Assembly: GCA_017522185.1 (NCBI GenBank)
Contig: JAFWZZ010000005.1
Coordinates: forward strand, 121,447-185,446
Source of the DNA: Bacillota bacterium
Lineage (GTDB): Bacteria; Bacillota; Clostridia; Peptostreptococcales; Anaerovoracaceae
Direction of reading: 5' to 3'
DNA: 64,000 nt
In this document: positions 43,572 to 52,476 of the stretch, piece after piece
Layout: the number at the start of each line of letters is the position of its first letter
How positions within the stretch are numbered: the stretch's first letter is position 1
The notes under the pieces: generated by a model
What the model saw: only the letters and a program-made list of their open reading frames with translations
Told to the model about the DNA's origin: nothing
Databases searched by the model: none
Program-made: the position numbers and the translations under genes

Positions 43572-45050
43572 TTATTTCACTGCTTCTTCCACAGTCGCCA
43601 TCATCTGATCGATGTCGATGACGCCGGTATGTCTGATTTCTTTCTTGTCTAAGTCCTTCAGGCCTCCAGGGATGCGGACGCTGGTTTCTGCAGCCAGGGC
43701 TTCTACATACTTGAAGCCGTTTTCTTCCTCGCCCAGACCGATGGATTTTGCTACGCTTTCCGCGAACTTGTATGCACTTGCAGTGGATGCGATGACAGTT
43801 GGTGTGGTGTCGCCTGTCGCAGCCTTATAGTCTTCGTAAACCTTGTAAGCAACCGCAGTGTGGGTATCCATCAGATAGCCCGCTTCCTTGTACAGTTTTG
43901 CCACCGCTTCGTTGGTTTCTTCTATAGAAGCACAGCCGCCGTAGAAGTCTGCAAGACCTGCTTTGATGGCGTCGCTGACTTCGTAACGCTTTTCTGTGTC
44001 AAGCTGCTGCATGAGGGCTTTGATCTCTTCACCGTTGCCACCGGACAAGTGGTACAGCAGTCTTTCCAGGTTGCTGGAAATCAAAATGTCCATGGATGGC
44101 GTATTGGTCAGATAGAAGTCTCTGTTGATGTCGTATACGCCGGTGTTGATAAAGTCTGTGAGAACTTTGTTTTCGTTGGACGCGCAGATGAACTTGTTCA
44201 CAGGAATGCCCATCAGTTTTGCGTAGTAGCCGGCCAGGATGTTGCCGAAGTTGCCGGTAGGTACCACGATGTTCATCGGTTCGCCGTTTTTGATTACGCC
44301 TCTTTCCACCAGCTTGATGTAGCTGTAAACGTAGTAAGCTACCTGTGGTACCAGACGGCCGATATTGATGGAGTTGGCGGAGGATAGCTTGCAGCCGTGA
44401 GCCGCCAGTTTTGCAGCGAAAGCGTCGTCATTGAAGATCTTCTTCACGCCTGTCTGTGCATCGTCAAAGTTACCGTTGATGGCATAAACGTGGGTATTTT
44501 CACCTTCCTGGGTTACCATCTGTCTTTCCTGCACCTGGCTCACGCCCTGGTTTGGGAAGAATACGATGATTTCTGTGCCAGGCACATCAGCAAATCCCTC
44601 CAGTGCAGCTTTGCCGGTGTCGCCGGAAGTAGCTGTCAGGATGCAGATTTTCTGTTCTTCCTTTTCTTTCTTTACGGCAGTTGTCAGCAGATAAGGCAGG
44701 ATGGACAAAGCCATGTCCTTAAAGGCAGCAGTTTTGCCGTGGTATAATTCTAAGAAATGAGCGCCGCCCGCTTCCACGATTGGAGCGATTTCTTCCGCTT
44801 CAAATTTGGCATCGTATGCGCCGTCGATGCAGTAATGCATTTCTTCGTCGGTATAGTCATCAAAGAAAGCGCCGATCACTTTGAAGGCGATTTCCTGATA
44901 GGACTTGCCGATCATTTCTTCTATAGTAAATGGCAGCTTTGGCAGTTCTGTTGGTACGAACAGGCCCTTGTCGTCAGACAGACCTTTGATGATGGCCTGT
45001 GCGCCGGTCAGCTCCATATTGTTTCCGCGTGTGCTCTTAAATTTTCTCAT
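43572..45050 (-). CDS. thrC: Threonine synthase
   Basis: A 492-residue PLP enzyme making threonine from O-phosphohomoserine. Family features are the N-terminal KSTRGNN, the PLP-lysine motif HGKTAAFKDMALS near residue 110, LTATSGDTGKAALEGF, and the glycine-rich VPTGNFGNILAGYYAK that binds the cofactor phosphate. The length matches the long fungal/bacterial type. It is a single leftward gene with its own promoter; hom and thrB are not in the window. Confidence 0.95.
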   Translation of the reverse strand: MRKFKSTRGNNMELTGAQAIIKGLSDDKGLFVPTELPKLPFTIEEMIGKSYQEIAFKVIGAFFDDYTDEEMHYCIDGAYDAKFEAEEIAPIVEAGGAHFLELYHGKTAAFKDMALSILPYLLTTAVKKEKEEQKICILTATSGDTGKAALEGFADVPGTEIIVFFPNQGVSQVQERQMVTQEGENTHVYAINGNFDDAQTGVKKIFNDDAFAAKLAAHGCKLSSANSINIGRLVPQVAYYVYSYIKLVERGVIKNGEPMNIVVPTGNFGNILAGYYAKLMGIPVNKFICASNENKVLTDFINTGVYDINRDFYLTNTPSMDILISSNLERLLYHLSGGNGEEIKALMQQLDTEKRYEVSDAIKAGLADFYGGCASIEETNEAVAKLYKEAGYLMDTHTAVAYKVYEDYKAATGDTTPTVIASTASAYKFAESVAKSIGLGEEENGFKYVEALAAETSVRIPGGLKDLDKKEIRHTGVIDIDQMMATVEEAVK

Positions 45051-45087
45051 TTGTCTTTCTCCTTTATGTAGACCATAATTGACAAAT

Positions 45088-45116
45088 ATTATACATCAAA
45101 ACCGGCAGAGTTTCAA
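45088..45116 (-). promoter_or_regulatory. Sigma-A promoter of thrC
   Basis: On the minus strand TTGAAA (complement of 45111-45116) and a perfect TATAAT (complement of 45088-45093) are spaced by 17 bases. Confidence 0.85.
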
Positions 45117-45138
45117 GTAGGGAGGTGTGTGCGTTTCG

Positions 45139-46086
45139 TTATTGCAGGCAGTTCATGATAACTGTAACCATCATTTCTTTCTCTTCCGGCTTGGACTCTG
45201 CAATCATGATGGTCAGCGCAACCAAAGTGTGGTCATCGATTAGTTTTTCGCCGTTCAAAAACAGCACGCCGTTCTTGTCCAGGAAATACAGGAACATTGT
45301 TGCCGCGATTCTTTTGTTGCCATCGAGGAAACTGTGATTCTTGGTTATGAAATACAGCAGATGTGCTGCTTTTTCTTCGAGACTAGGGTATAGATCCCGA
45401 CCGCCGAATGACTGGTGGATATTGCCGATGCTGCCCCGGAAGGAGTCGTCCTTTTCTTTTCCAAACAAATCAGATTCTGCGCCAAAACGCATGTGTGAAA
45501 TCACTTCCATGCATTCCTCATAAGTCAGCTTGTAAGTAGAGGTATTTCCTTTTGGCCGCTGCATCGTCTGATGATCGTAAGCATCCAGCAGTTCCAGTGC
45601 CTGACTGTACTTTTGGATTACATTAAGAACCTGCTTGGAGTCCAATGAATTTTGCGTTCTTTTCATAATCTGTATCACTTCCCCAAGTTGTGCGATACGA
45701 TTATGATTGACTGCATAACCTTGCAATATGTATTGTTTCAGGACAGAGTTTGCCCATTTGCGGAATTCTATGCCGCGTTTAGATTTCACACGGTAGCCGA
45801 CAGAGATGATGACGTCGAGGTTGTAGAATTCGGTCATGTGTGTTTGTGTTTTCCCTTCGATTGCACCGTGTGGAGTGGTTGTCGCAAATTTTGCGACAAC
45901 CACTTGATCGGAAAGTTCTTCCTGCAAGGCGTTGTTAATAAGTTTTCCAATTGTCTTAACATCTCTGTCAAAGAGTTCTGCCATCTGTTGGCGATTTAGC
46001 CAAACCGTCTCACCCTCAATTGGGACTTCCAGTGTAAGTGCATTGTCTGCAGTTTCAAAAATAACTAATAGGTTTTCCTTTTTCAT
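45139..46086 (-). CDS. RhuM-Fic fusion protein
   Basis: A 315-residue accessory protein. The N-terminal 200 residues match the virulence RhuM family, including WLNRQQMAELFDRDVKTIGKHI-like and FYNLDVIISVGYRVKSKRGIEFRKWAN blocks. The C-terminal part is a short Fic/Doc domain with the motif HSFLDGNKRIA near residue 251, closer to Doc (H-x-F-x-D-x-N-K-R) than to the AMP-transferring HxFxxGNGR form. The substrate may therefore be phosphorylated or AMPylated, or the domain may be regulatory. RhuM-Fic genes are scattered among bacteria and are probably mobile; no antitoxin gene is adjacent. Confidence 0.88.
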   Translation of the reverse strand: MKKENLLVIFETADNALTLEVPIEGETVWLNRQQMAELFDRDVKTIGKLINNALQEELSDQVVVAKFATTTPHGAIEGKTQTHMTEFYNLDVIISVGYRVKSKRGIEFRKWANSVLKQYILQGYAVNHNRIAQLGEVIQIMKRTQNSLDSKQVLNVIQKYSQALELLDAYDHQTMQRPKGNTSTYKLTYEECMEVISHMRFGAESDLFGKEKDDSFRGSIGNIHQSFGGRDLYPSLEEKAAHLLYFITKNHSFLDGNKRIAATMFLYFLDKNGVLFLNGEKLIDDHTLVALTIMIAESKPEEKEMMVTVIMNCLQ

Positions 46087-46131
46087 TTTGATTTCCTCCG
46101 TTTTTCTTTTAGTATAGAGAAAAAGAAAATC

Positions 46132-46159
46132 AAAAAGGTCGCCTGCGAAGCGACCTTTT
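46132..46159 (-). terminator. Leftward terminator hairpin upstream of RhuM
   Basis: AAAGGTCGC and GCGACCTTT pair across a seven-base loop, and the leftward reading is followed by TTTTT. It would stop transcripts coming from the tRNA-Ser region before the RhuM gene. Confidence 0.75.
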
Positions 46160-46227
46160 AAGTTTTTTGCATATAATTATTAACAGCGTCTGTTTAACTC
46201 TAGAATCCCTTGAAATTCCAACAAAAA

Positions 46228-46417
46228 CGAAAAAACGGAAGTGAAATTCACTTCCGTTCAATATGGCGGAGGACAACGCTCCGCACATTGTGCTCCGCTC
46301 CTCCGGTCATCTGCCTACAATCGGCAGATTCCCTTCGCTGTCCTGATTTACACTCCAGCTGAAGCTGGGCAAATCAGGCATGGGACTTCCTCACCCACGC
46401 GTGGGTTCTCGTCCCAT
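46228..46417 (-). repeat. Dense hairpin element beside tRNA-Ser
   Basis: This stretch is almost entirely inverted repeats: ACGGAAGTGAA/TTCACTTCCGT (46235-46257, with a leftward T tract), ATCTGCC/GGCAGAT (46309-46329), CCTGATTT/AAATCAGG (46342-46378) enclosing CCAGCT/AGCTGG, and ATGGGAC/GTCCCAT (46380-46417) enclosing ACCCAC/GTGGGT. It contains TATGGCGGAGGACA (46262-46275), an exact copy of the tRNA-Ser 3' end at 46475-46488. Minus-strand ATGGGACGAGAACCCACG also resembles the tRNA T-arm region. A 73-residue frame at 46241-46462 crosses it but is probably not real. It may be a small mobile or repeated RNA-like element. Confidence 0.7.
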
Positions 46418-46431
46418 TTTGACCACCTCGA

Positions 46432-46468
46432 CAAAAAACAAAAGAGCCACCCGATTGGGTAGCTCTTT
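46432..46468 (-). terminator. Terminator of tRNA-Ser
   Basis: AAAGAGCCACCC pairs with GGGTAGCTCTTT across GATT. Read leftward the stem is followed by TGTTTTTTG, right after the tRNA. Confidence 0.93.
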
Positions 46469-46476
46469 GTTTTTTA

Positions 46477-46564
46477 TGGCGGAGGACATGGGACTCGAAC
46501 CCACGGGGCTGTTACACCTTACTTGATTTCCAATCAAGCTCCTTAGCCACTCGGTCAATCCTCC
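46477..46564 (-). tRNA. tRNA-Ser(GGA)
   Basis: The minus strand gives an 88-base class II tRNA with encoded CCA. The acceptor stem is GGAGGAT with GTCCTCC, the discriminator is G, and the long variable arm is present as expected for serine. The anticodon stem is CTTGA/TCAAG with loop TTGGAAA, so the anticodon is GGA (reads UCC and UCU). The T-arm has GGTTCGAGTCC. Confidence 0.97.
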
Positions 46565-46577
46565 AAACAACTTCTAT

Positions 46578-46606
46578 AATATATCACGGATTTGAGGGTA
46601 ATGCAA
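46578..46606 (-). promoter_or_regulatory. Promoter of tRNA-Ser
   Basis: On the minus strand TTGCAT (complement of 46601-46606) and TATATT (complement of 46578-46583) are 17 bases apart, about 14 bases before the tRNA 5' end. Confidence 0.7.
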
Positions 46607-46757
46607 GTACTTTTTTGAAGTTTTTTCGACTTTTTTAGAAAATCTTCGATAAGAAGCAGCAATAGGAATCAAGAGAATAGCGTGTCGAGTGATTGATGCA
46701 TCGTCAACACCCCCCTGCAGCTATCGCGAATTCCATCCGAAACTCCGTCCATACCAT

Positions 46758-46786
46758 TTGACATTTTCTCCCGCAAACAGTATAAT
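46758..46786 (+). promoter_or_regulatory. Consensus promoter of pheST
   Basis: A perfect TTGACA (46758-46763) and a perfect TATAAT (46781-46786) with 17-base spacing. The 46607-46757 stretch upstream shows nothing I can assign. Confidence 0.95.
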
Positions 46787-46792
46787 AGAAAT

Positions 46793-46886
46793 GTTAATTT
46801 TAATTTGAAAATCAGACGTTTGGCCTAAAGCAAAGACACCAAAAACGCCGACTGCCAGCGTCTCAAAATAGGTGGAGGAATTGACT
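46793..46886 (+). promoter_or_regulatory. Short pheST leader with a possible stem
   Basis: The leader is about 94 bases, too short for a T-box and without its AGGGTGG/ACCGCG motif. AGACG...TGGC (from 46815) can pair with GCCA...CGTCT (ending near 46863). No short phenylalanine-rich leader peptide is evident. Confidence 0.4.
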
Positions 46887-47924
46887 ATGAAAGAAAAATT
46901 AGAATCCCTGCTCCAAGACGGTATTGCAAGAATTAACGCTGCAAAAACAGAACCTGAATTACAGGAAGTAAAGGGCAGCCTGCTGGGTAAGCAGGGCTCT
47001 GTTACACTGCTGATGAAGGAAATGGGCAAAATTCCTGCAGAAGAGCGTCCCGTAGTAGGTCAGCTGATCAACCGCGTAAAGAACGAACTGAGCGCACTGG
47101 TTGACACAAGAAGAGAAGAACTGAAACTGAAGGCATCCGAAGTTTCTGAAGACTTTGACTGCACAGTTCCAGGCCTGCCGCCAATGAGTGGTGGTCTGCA
47201 TCCAATTATCCAGATGTGCTATGACCTGAACGATGCATTCCGTTCTATGGGTTTTGAGATCTTTGAATCTACAGATATTACAAGCGAACACTATGCTTTT
47301 GATAACCTGAACTTCCCGCCAAACCATCCTGCAAGAGAAAGCATGGATACATATTGGTTAAAAGACCATGACAAGGGAACAGCTTGGGAAAAATTATGTC
47401 TGCGTCCGCACTTAACAGGAGACAGCGTTCGTTACCTGCAGACACACAAGGCACCATACAGATTCGTATATCCTGGCCGTGTTTACAGAAACGAAACAAC
47501 AGACGCACGTCACGAAAGAGCTTTCTATCAGTATGAAGCCCTGATCGTTGACAAAGACTTTACTTTCACTGCAGGTAAGGTTATGATTCAGGCAATCCTG
47601 TCCAAGGTATTCGGAAGACACGTAAACGTAAGAATGCGTTCCGGTTTCTTCCCATTCGTAGAACCTGGATTCGAAATCGACATGGAATGTCAGGTTTGTG
47701 GCGGCAAGGGTTGCTCCGTATGTAAGAATGTAGGCTGGATCGAAGTTATGCCGGGCGGTACACCACATCCAAATGTACTGCGTGCGGCAGGCCTGGATCC
47801 TGATGAATATACTGGTTTCTATGTAAACATCGGTTTAGACAGACTGGTTATGATGCGCTACGGCGTTGATGACGTGCGTCTGTTCCACTCCGGTGACCTT
47901 AGATTCCTGGAACAGTTCCGTTAG
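46887..47924 (+). CDS. pheS: Phenylalanyl-tRNA synthetase alpha subunit
   Basis: A 345-residue class II synthetase alpha subunit. The N-terminal coiled coil covers about residues 1-90. Motif 2 is visible in YPGRVYRNETTDARHERAFYQYE, and the phenylalanine pocket in FRSGFFPFVEPGFEID-like RSGFFPFVEPGFEIDMECQVCGGKGC. Motif 3 is GLDRLVMMRYG. The start is ATG 46887 after GGTGGAGG; the in-frame GTG at 46872 is in the ribosome site. pheT follows after 18 bases. Confidence 0.97.
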   Translation: MKEKLESLLQDGIARINAAKTEPELQEVKGSLLGKQGSVTLLMKEMGKIPAEERPVVGQLINRVKNELSALVDTRREELKLKASEVSEDFDCTVPGLPPMSGGLHPIIQMCYDLNDAFRSMGFEIFESTDITSEHYAFDNLNFPPNHPARESMDTYWLKDHDKGTAWEKLCLRPHLTGDSVRYLQTHKAPYRFVYPGRVYRNETTDARHERAFYQYEALIVDKDFTFTAGKVMIQAILSKVFGRHVNVRMRSGFFPFVEPGFEIDMECQVCGGKGCSVCKNVGWIEVMPGGTPHPNVLRAAGLDPDEYTGFYVNIGLDRLVMMRYGVDDVRLFHSGDLRFLEQFR

Positions 47925-47942
47925 AAAGGAGGCAGATAGACA

Positions 47943-50384
47943 ATGTTAGTATCATTAAACTGGATTAAAGATTTTGTAAAACTGCCTGAAGACATGGACC
48001 TGAAACAGCTGGCTTATGACTTAACTATGTCTACTGTAGAAGTAGAAGACGTTGAAGTATTAGCTGAAAGATTTGAAGGTCTGGTTGTAGGTGAAATCAA
48101 AGAAGTTCTGCCTCATCCAAACGCTGACAAGCTGCGTGTTTGCAAAGTAGACATCGGAGCTGACGAAATCAAAGATATCGTTTGCGGCGGCTCCAACTTA
48201 GAAGTTGGCCAGAAGGTCTGCGTTGCTGTACCTGGTGCTATGGTAAAGTGGCACGGAGAAGGCGAACCTGTAGAGATCAAAGCTTCCAAGCTGAGAGGCG
48301 TAGAAAGCTTTGGTATGATTTGTGCTTCCACAGAAGTTGGTTTAGAAGAACTCATGCCATGTGGCGATCACGAAATCATGAACTTAAACGCGTTCGACTG
48401 CAAAGCAGGTGACAGCCTGGCAGATGCATTGGACTTAAACGACGTAATTTTAGAAATTGATAATAAATCCATGACAAACCGTCCTGACATGTGGGGCCAC
48501 TATGGTATGGCGAGAGAAATCGCTACACTGTACGACCTGCCGCTGGAAGAAATCCCAGCGTTCGAACTGGGCGAAGTTGCAGAAGCAGATGTAAGAATCG
48601 AAGATGCAGAAAGATGCCGCAGAATGACTGGCACAAAGATTGAAGGTCTTTTCGTAAAGTCTGCTCCATTTTATATGCAGAGCCGTCTGTGGAGAGTGGG
48701 TCTGCGTCCAATCAACGCACTGGTTGATATCACAAACTATGCGATGATGGCAACAGGTCAGCCTTCCCACGCTTATGACTTGGATCATATCCATGACTTC
48801 TTAGGCGTAAGAAAAGCAACAGAAGGTGAAACTCTGACTCTGTTAAACGACGAAGAACTGCCGCTGACAGAAGACGATTTAGTAATCGTAGACAGCACAG
48901 GTCCTGTAGGTCTGGCCGGTGTTATGGGCGGTAAGAAGGATTCTATCTTAGACACAACAAGCAGCGTTCTGCTGGAAGTTGCAAACTTTGAGCCAAAGGG
49001 CATCAGAAGAGTTATGCAGCGTTACGACAGCCGTACAGACGCAGCAACAAGATATGAAAAGGGTGTAGATCCTGAAAGAGTAGATCTGGGCTGGAACATG
49101 TGCATGAACTTGTTCGCAGAGTTATATCCTGAAATGAAGGTCACTGCATACAAGGATGTTTACCCAACAAAGATTGAAAGACCGGTTATCGACGTAAGCT
49201 TAGCATGGCTGGAAAGACGTCTGGGCCAGAAGATGACTAACGAGTACATCGAAAACAAGCTGGGCAGACTGGGCTTTGAAGTGAAAATCGAAGGTGACAA
49301 CCTGAACGTTGTGACACCATCCTGGAGATCCACAGGCGACATCTCCATGAAGGCAGACATCATGGAAGAAATCGCAAGAATCTACGGTTACGATAATTTC
49401 GAAGCAACTGACATCACAACATCTTTCTCTGCGGCAATCAACCAGGTAGACGTTGATCTGTCCAGAAAGATCAAAGAATACTTCGCATTCCGTTGCAACA
49501 TGCAGGAAATCTTCTCCTATCCTTGGATGAAGGACAAGACAGTAGAAGCTGTTTTAGGCTCCACGGAAAACCTATTAGAGCTGGCTGCACCGCCTGCACC
49601 AACAGAAAGATTTGTACGTTCCTCCCTGCTGCCAAACATCGTAGACGCAGTAGCAAAGAATGAACGTTTCTACAGCGAATTTGCCATCTTCGAAGAAGCA
49701 CAGATCTTCGCTGACAAGGATTACGTAAGCAAGTACAACGAAAACGAAAAGATTCCTGGCTATACAAAGAGCATCTCTGGTGCTTTTGCCGGCGACGCAA
49801 AGGATCTGGTAACCCTGTTCCGTAAGGCAAAGGGCGTACTGGAAATGCTGCCTAGATACACACACATGGAAGGCTTCACTTTCAAGAAGGAAGAAAAGCC
49901 TGTTTGGGCAGATAACACTGTATGGCTGAACATCTACTTAGGCGATCAGAAGATCGGTAACATGGGTCTGCTGGCAAAGAAGGCATCCATGGACTGCGGT
50001 ATCAAGAACCTGGCAACCATCCTGTTCGATCTGGATTACTATGCACTGCAGCCATTCAAGTCCAGAATCAACACATTCGAACATCTGGCTGAATTCCCTG
50101 AAAACGAATACGACTTCTCCTTACTGTTCGATGTGAACACAAAATGGGAAGACATCTACGCAGCCATCGAAAAGAAGATCGCTTCTGACAAGCTGCTGAA
50201 GAGCGCATCCTTCATCGGTGAATACAGAGGTAAGCAGATTCCGGAAGGCAAGAAATCCGTTACAATCCGTCTGGTAATCGGTTCCGATACAAAGACGCTG
50301 ACTTCTGAAGAAATCGAAAAGGCAGCTGCTAAGATTTCCAAGACATTAGAACATGTACTGGGCGCACAGGTGCGTACTGCATAG
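47943..50384 (+). CDS. pheT: Phenylalanyl-tRNA synthetase beta subunit
   Basis: An 813-residue beta subunit with all usual parts: an N-terminal EMAP/tRNA-binding domain (GLVVGEIKEVLPHPNADKLRVCKVD, about 40-150), the B3/B4 editing domain, B5 (about 400-475), the class II-like core and a C-terminal FDX anticodon-binding domain ending in the typical KTLTSEEIEKA region. It forms the alpha-2 beta-2 enzyme with PheS. Coding bias is that of highly expressed genes. Confidence 0.97.
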   Translation: MLVSLNWIKDFVKLPEDMDLKQLAYDLTMSTVEVEDVEVLAERFEGLVVGEIKEVLPHPNADKLRVCKVDIGADEIKDIVCGGSNLEVGQKVCVAVPGAMVKWHGEGEPVEIKASKLRGVESFGMICASTEVGLEELMPCGDHEIMNLNAFDCKAGDSLADALDLNDVILEIDNKSMTNRPDMWGHYGMAREIATLYDLPLEEIPAFELGEVAEADVRIEDAERCRRMTGTKIEGLFVKSAPFYMQSRLWRVGLRPINALVDITNYAMMATGQPSHAYDLDHIHDFLGVRKATEGETLTLLNDEELPLTEDDLVIVDSTGPVGLAGVMGGKKDSILDTTSSVLLEVANFEPKGIRRVMQRYDSRTDAATRYEKGVDPERVDLGWNMCMNLFAELYPEMKVTAYKDVYPTKIERPVIDVSLAWLERRLGQKMTNEYIENKLGRLGFEVKIEGDNLNVVTPSWRSTGDISMKADIMEEIARIYGYDNFEATDITTSFSAAINQVDVDLSRKIKEYFAFRCNMQEIFSYPWMKDKTVEAVLGSTENLLELAAPPAPTERFVRSSLLPNIVDAVAKNERFYSEFAIFEEAQIFADKDYVSKYNENEKIPGYTKSISGAFAGDAKDLVTLFRKAKGVLEMLPRYTHMEGFTFKKEEKPVWADNTVWLNIYLGDQKIGNMGLLAKKASMDCGIKNLATILFDLDYYALQPFKSRINTFEHLAEFPENEYDFSLLFDVNTKWEDIYAAIEKKIASDKLLKSASFIGEYRGKQIPEGKKSVTIRLVIGSDTKTLTSEEIEKAAAKISKTLEHVLGAQVRTA

Positions 50385-50400
50385 GATTACAGAAAAAACA

Positions 50401-50427
50401 AAAGAGACAGGTTTTACCTGTCTCTTT
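50401..50427. terminator. Bidirectional terminator pheT / cyclophilin
   Basis: AAAGAGACAGG and CCTGTCTCTTT form an 11-bp stem over TTTTA, flanked by an A run on the left. Confidence 0.93.
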
Positions 50428-50444
50428 CTGCGTTCTGGAAAGAA

Positions 50445-51104
50445 TTATTCAGTTCTGATCTTTACGGATGTCATAACCGGCTGTTCCTCGGCAGGAATCG
50501 TGCCGTTGTCATCTGTAGGCTGTGCCTTTTCGCAGACCGCATCTACTACGTCCAGGCCTTCCGTTACTTCACCGAATGCGGCGTACTGGCCGTCCAGGAA
50601 TTCGCTGTCAGCATGACAGATGAAAAACTGAGAGCTTGCGCTGTTCGGGTCGTTTGCACGGGCCATGGAAATCACTCCACGCTTGTGGGAGATGTTGTTT
50701 TCGTAACCGTTGTTTGCGAATTCGCCAACGATATTGTTTTCACTGCCGCCCATGCCGGTGCCCTCCGGATCGCCGCCTTGCATCATGAAACCGGCCATGA
50801 TACGGTGGAATGTGATGCCGTCATAGAATCCGTCATTTGCCAGCGCCACGAAGTTGGCACAGGATACAGGTGCTTCCGCCTGGTTCAGTTTCACGGTGAT
50901 TACGCCGTAGTCTTTGATGTCAATGTCAGCGTAGTAAGTCTTGGACTCGTCCAGAAGCTCCGGTGTATACGTGCCCGGGATGTTCGCATCCGCGCTGCTA
51001 CCGCCGGTTCCGCTTGTAGTTTCGTTGCCGCCGCATGCAGCCATGGAGAATGCCATTGCTGCAACCATAGCGGCTGCAAATAATTTTTTGATCATTTTGT
51101 TCAT
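50445..51104 (-). CDS. Cyclophilin-type peptidyl-prolyl isomerase lipoprotein
   Basis: A 219-residue lipoprotein with a signal peptide ending in AFSMAAC (lipobox Cys about residue 26) and a serine/glycine-rich linker. A cyclophilin domain follows, with FHRIMAGFMMQGGDPEGTGMGG and SASSQFFICHADSEFLDGQYAAFG, which contain the catalytic Arg and the peptide-binding residues. It should assist folding of secreted proteins on the outer face of the membrane. The start is the second methionine of the frame (51104, minus strand), after AAAGG. Confidence 0.92.
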   Translation of the reverse strand: MNKMIKKLFAAAMVAAMAFSMAACGGNETTSGTGGSSADANIPGTYTPELLDESKTYYADIDIKDYGVITVKLNQAEAPVSCANFVALANDGFYDGITFHRIMAGFMMQGGDPEGTGMGGSENNIVGEFANNGYENNISHKRGVISMARANDPNSASSQFFICHADSEFLDGQYAAFGEVTEGLDVVDAVCEKAQPTDDNGTIPAEEQPVMTSVKIRTE

Positions 51105-51197
51105 AGGTAATCCCTTTCCTTTCAAAAATATTATCTACCATTATATCGCAACTATGTGTTACAATCAACCTAACAAAGATAAGAAAAGAGGCTTACC

Positions 51198-52393
51198 ATG
51201 AACACCGACATCATCAAAAAATACGCGAAGGAACACGACAGCTTCTACCTATATGACGAGGCAGTCATCGCAGAAAATATCAAGTGCCTGCAGGATAGCT
51301 ACCCCCACGCAGAATTCCTTTATTCGGTGAAATGCAACCCGAACAAAGACGTCATCGACGCAATCTTCTCCCGGGGTTTCGGTGCCGATGCGGCCAGCGC
51401 CGGGGAAGTGAAACTGGCGGTTGAAGCAGGTCTCTCAAAAGACAGAATCTATTACTCCGCACCGGGAAAGACTCTCGCGGACATCAAAAACACCATGGAT
51501 TATGCAGTCCTCATCGCGGACAGCCTGCGCGAAGTTGCACGCATCCAGAAGGCGGCAGAAGAGAAGGGCATCGTGCTGGACATCGGCCTGCGGATCAATC
51601 CTTTGTTCTCTTATCCCGACGGAGAGCCGATGCCGGCCAAATTCGGTATCGACGAAGAGGACGCGGCGGAACTGATTAGAAACAATCCGTATCCAAACGT
51701 GAGAATCAATGGCCTGCACATCCATCTGCGCAGCCAGTCTCTGGACGGAGAGCCTTGGCGGCCTACTACAAAGGCATTTTTGCGGCTGCAGAAAGGCTGC
51801 GGGAAATTAGTCCGGTGGACTTTGATTACCTGAACATGGGCTCCGGCATGGGCATTACCTATGGGCCGGATGACGAACCTTTGGATATTCCGGCATTGGC
51901 AGAGGTCGTTTGTGCGGAGTCGGCAGTGTTTGCAGGAAAGCATCCGCAGACCAAGATTTTGATGGAAACGGGACGCTACGTGACGGGACACGCCGGCCTG
52001 TATGTAACCAAAGTGGTGGACAAGAAGACTTCCAGGGGAAAGACCTTTGTGCTGCTGAAGAATACGCTCAACGGCTTTATAAGACCGTCCATGGCGCGGA
52101 TGGCGGAATTCTTTGCGGGGGACGAGGAACCGAAGAGCAACGAGCCGTTCTTCACCAGTTCCGATGCTTTTGCGTTCATCCCGCTGTCAGACAGTGAGGA
52201 AATCGAGTGGGTAACCCTGGTAGGAAACCTTTGTACGGCATCGGACGTCATTGCCGAAGACGTGTGGATGCCGGTGCTGGAAGAGGGGGATCTGGTGGTG
52301 ATGACCAACGCAGGAGCCTATGCAGCATCTATTACGCCGATGCAGTTTTCCAGCCAGGAAAAACCGGCCGAAATATTTTTGCCATTATTCTGA
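51198..52393 (+). pseudogene. Fold-III PLP decarboxylase gene, frameshifted
   Basis: Two frames together make one alanine-racemase-fold decarboxylase of the diaminopimelate/ornithine decarboxylase group. The first (51198 to about 51750) has the PLP-lysine motif EFLYSVKCNPNKDV and ends at HIHLRSQSLDGE. The second (from about 51752 to 52393) continues with LAAYYKGIFAAAERL, NMGSGMGITYG and the C-terminal TASDVIAEDVWMP and TNAGAYAASITPMQ. Joining them needs one base more than the sequence has near 51750, so a single-base deletion or a sequencing error is likely. Both halves are otherwise well conserved. The following arginase suggests the substrate may have been ornithine or a related diamine precursor. 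Confidence 0.85.
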
Positions 52394-52401
52394 AAAAAAT
52401 G

Positions 52402-52430
52402 TTTTCAAGGCATAGGCGAAGTGTTATAAT
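52402..52430 (+). promoter_or_regulatory. Promoter of the arginase gene
   Basis: TTTTCA (52402-52407) and a perfect TATAAT (52425-52430) are 17 bases apart. Confidence 0.65.
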
Positions 52431-52476
52431 TTCCGCAATAGGCAAAATTTTCTATTAGTATATTGGAGGAAAAGAA

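Noticed and set aside
46241-46462. 73-residue open frame on the plus strand
   Set aside because: It runs through nested inverted repeats next to a tRNA, has no ribosome site, and its peptide is a by-product of the hairpin sequences.
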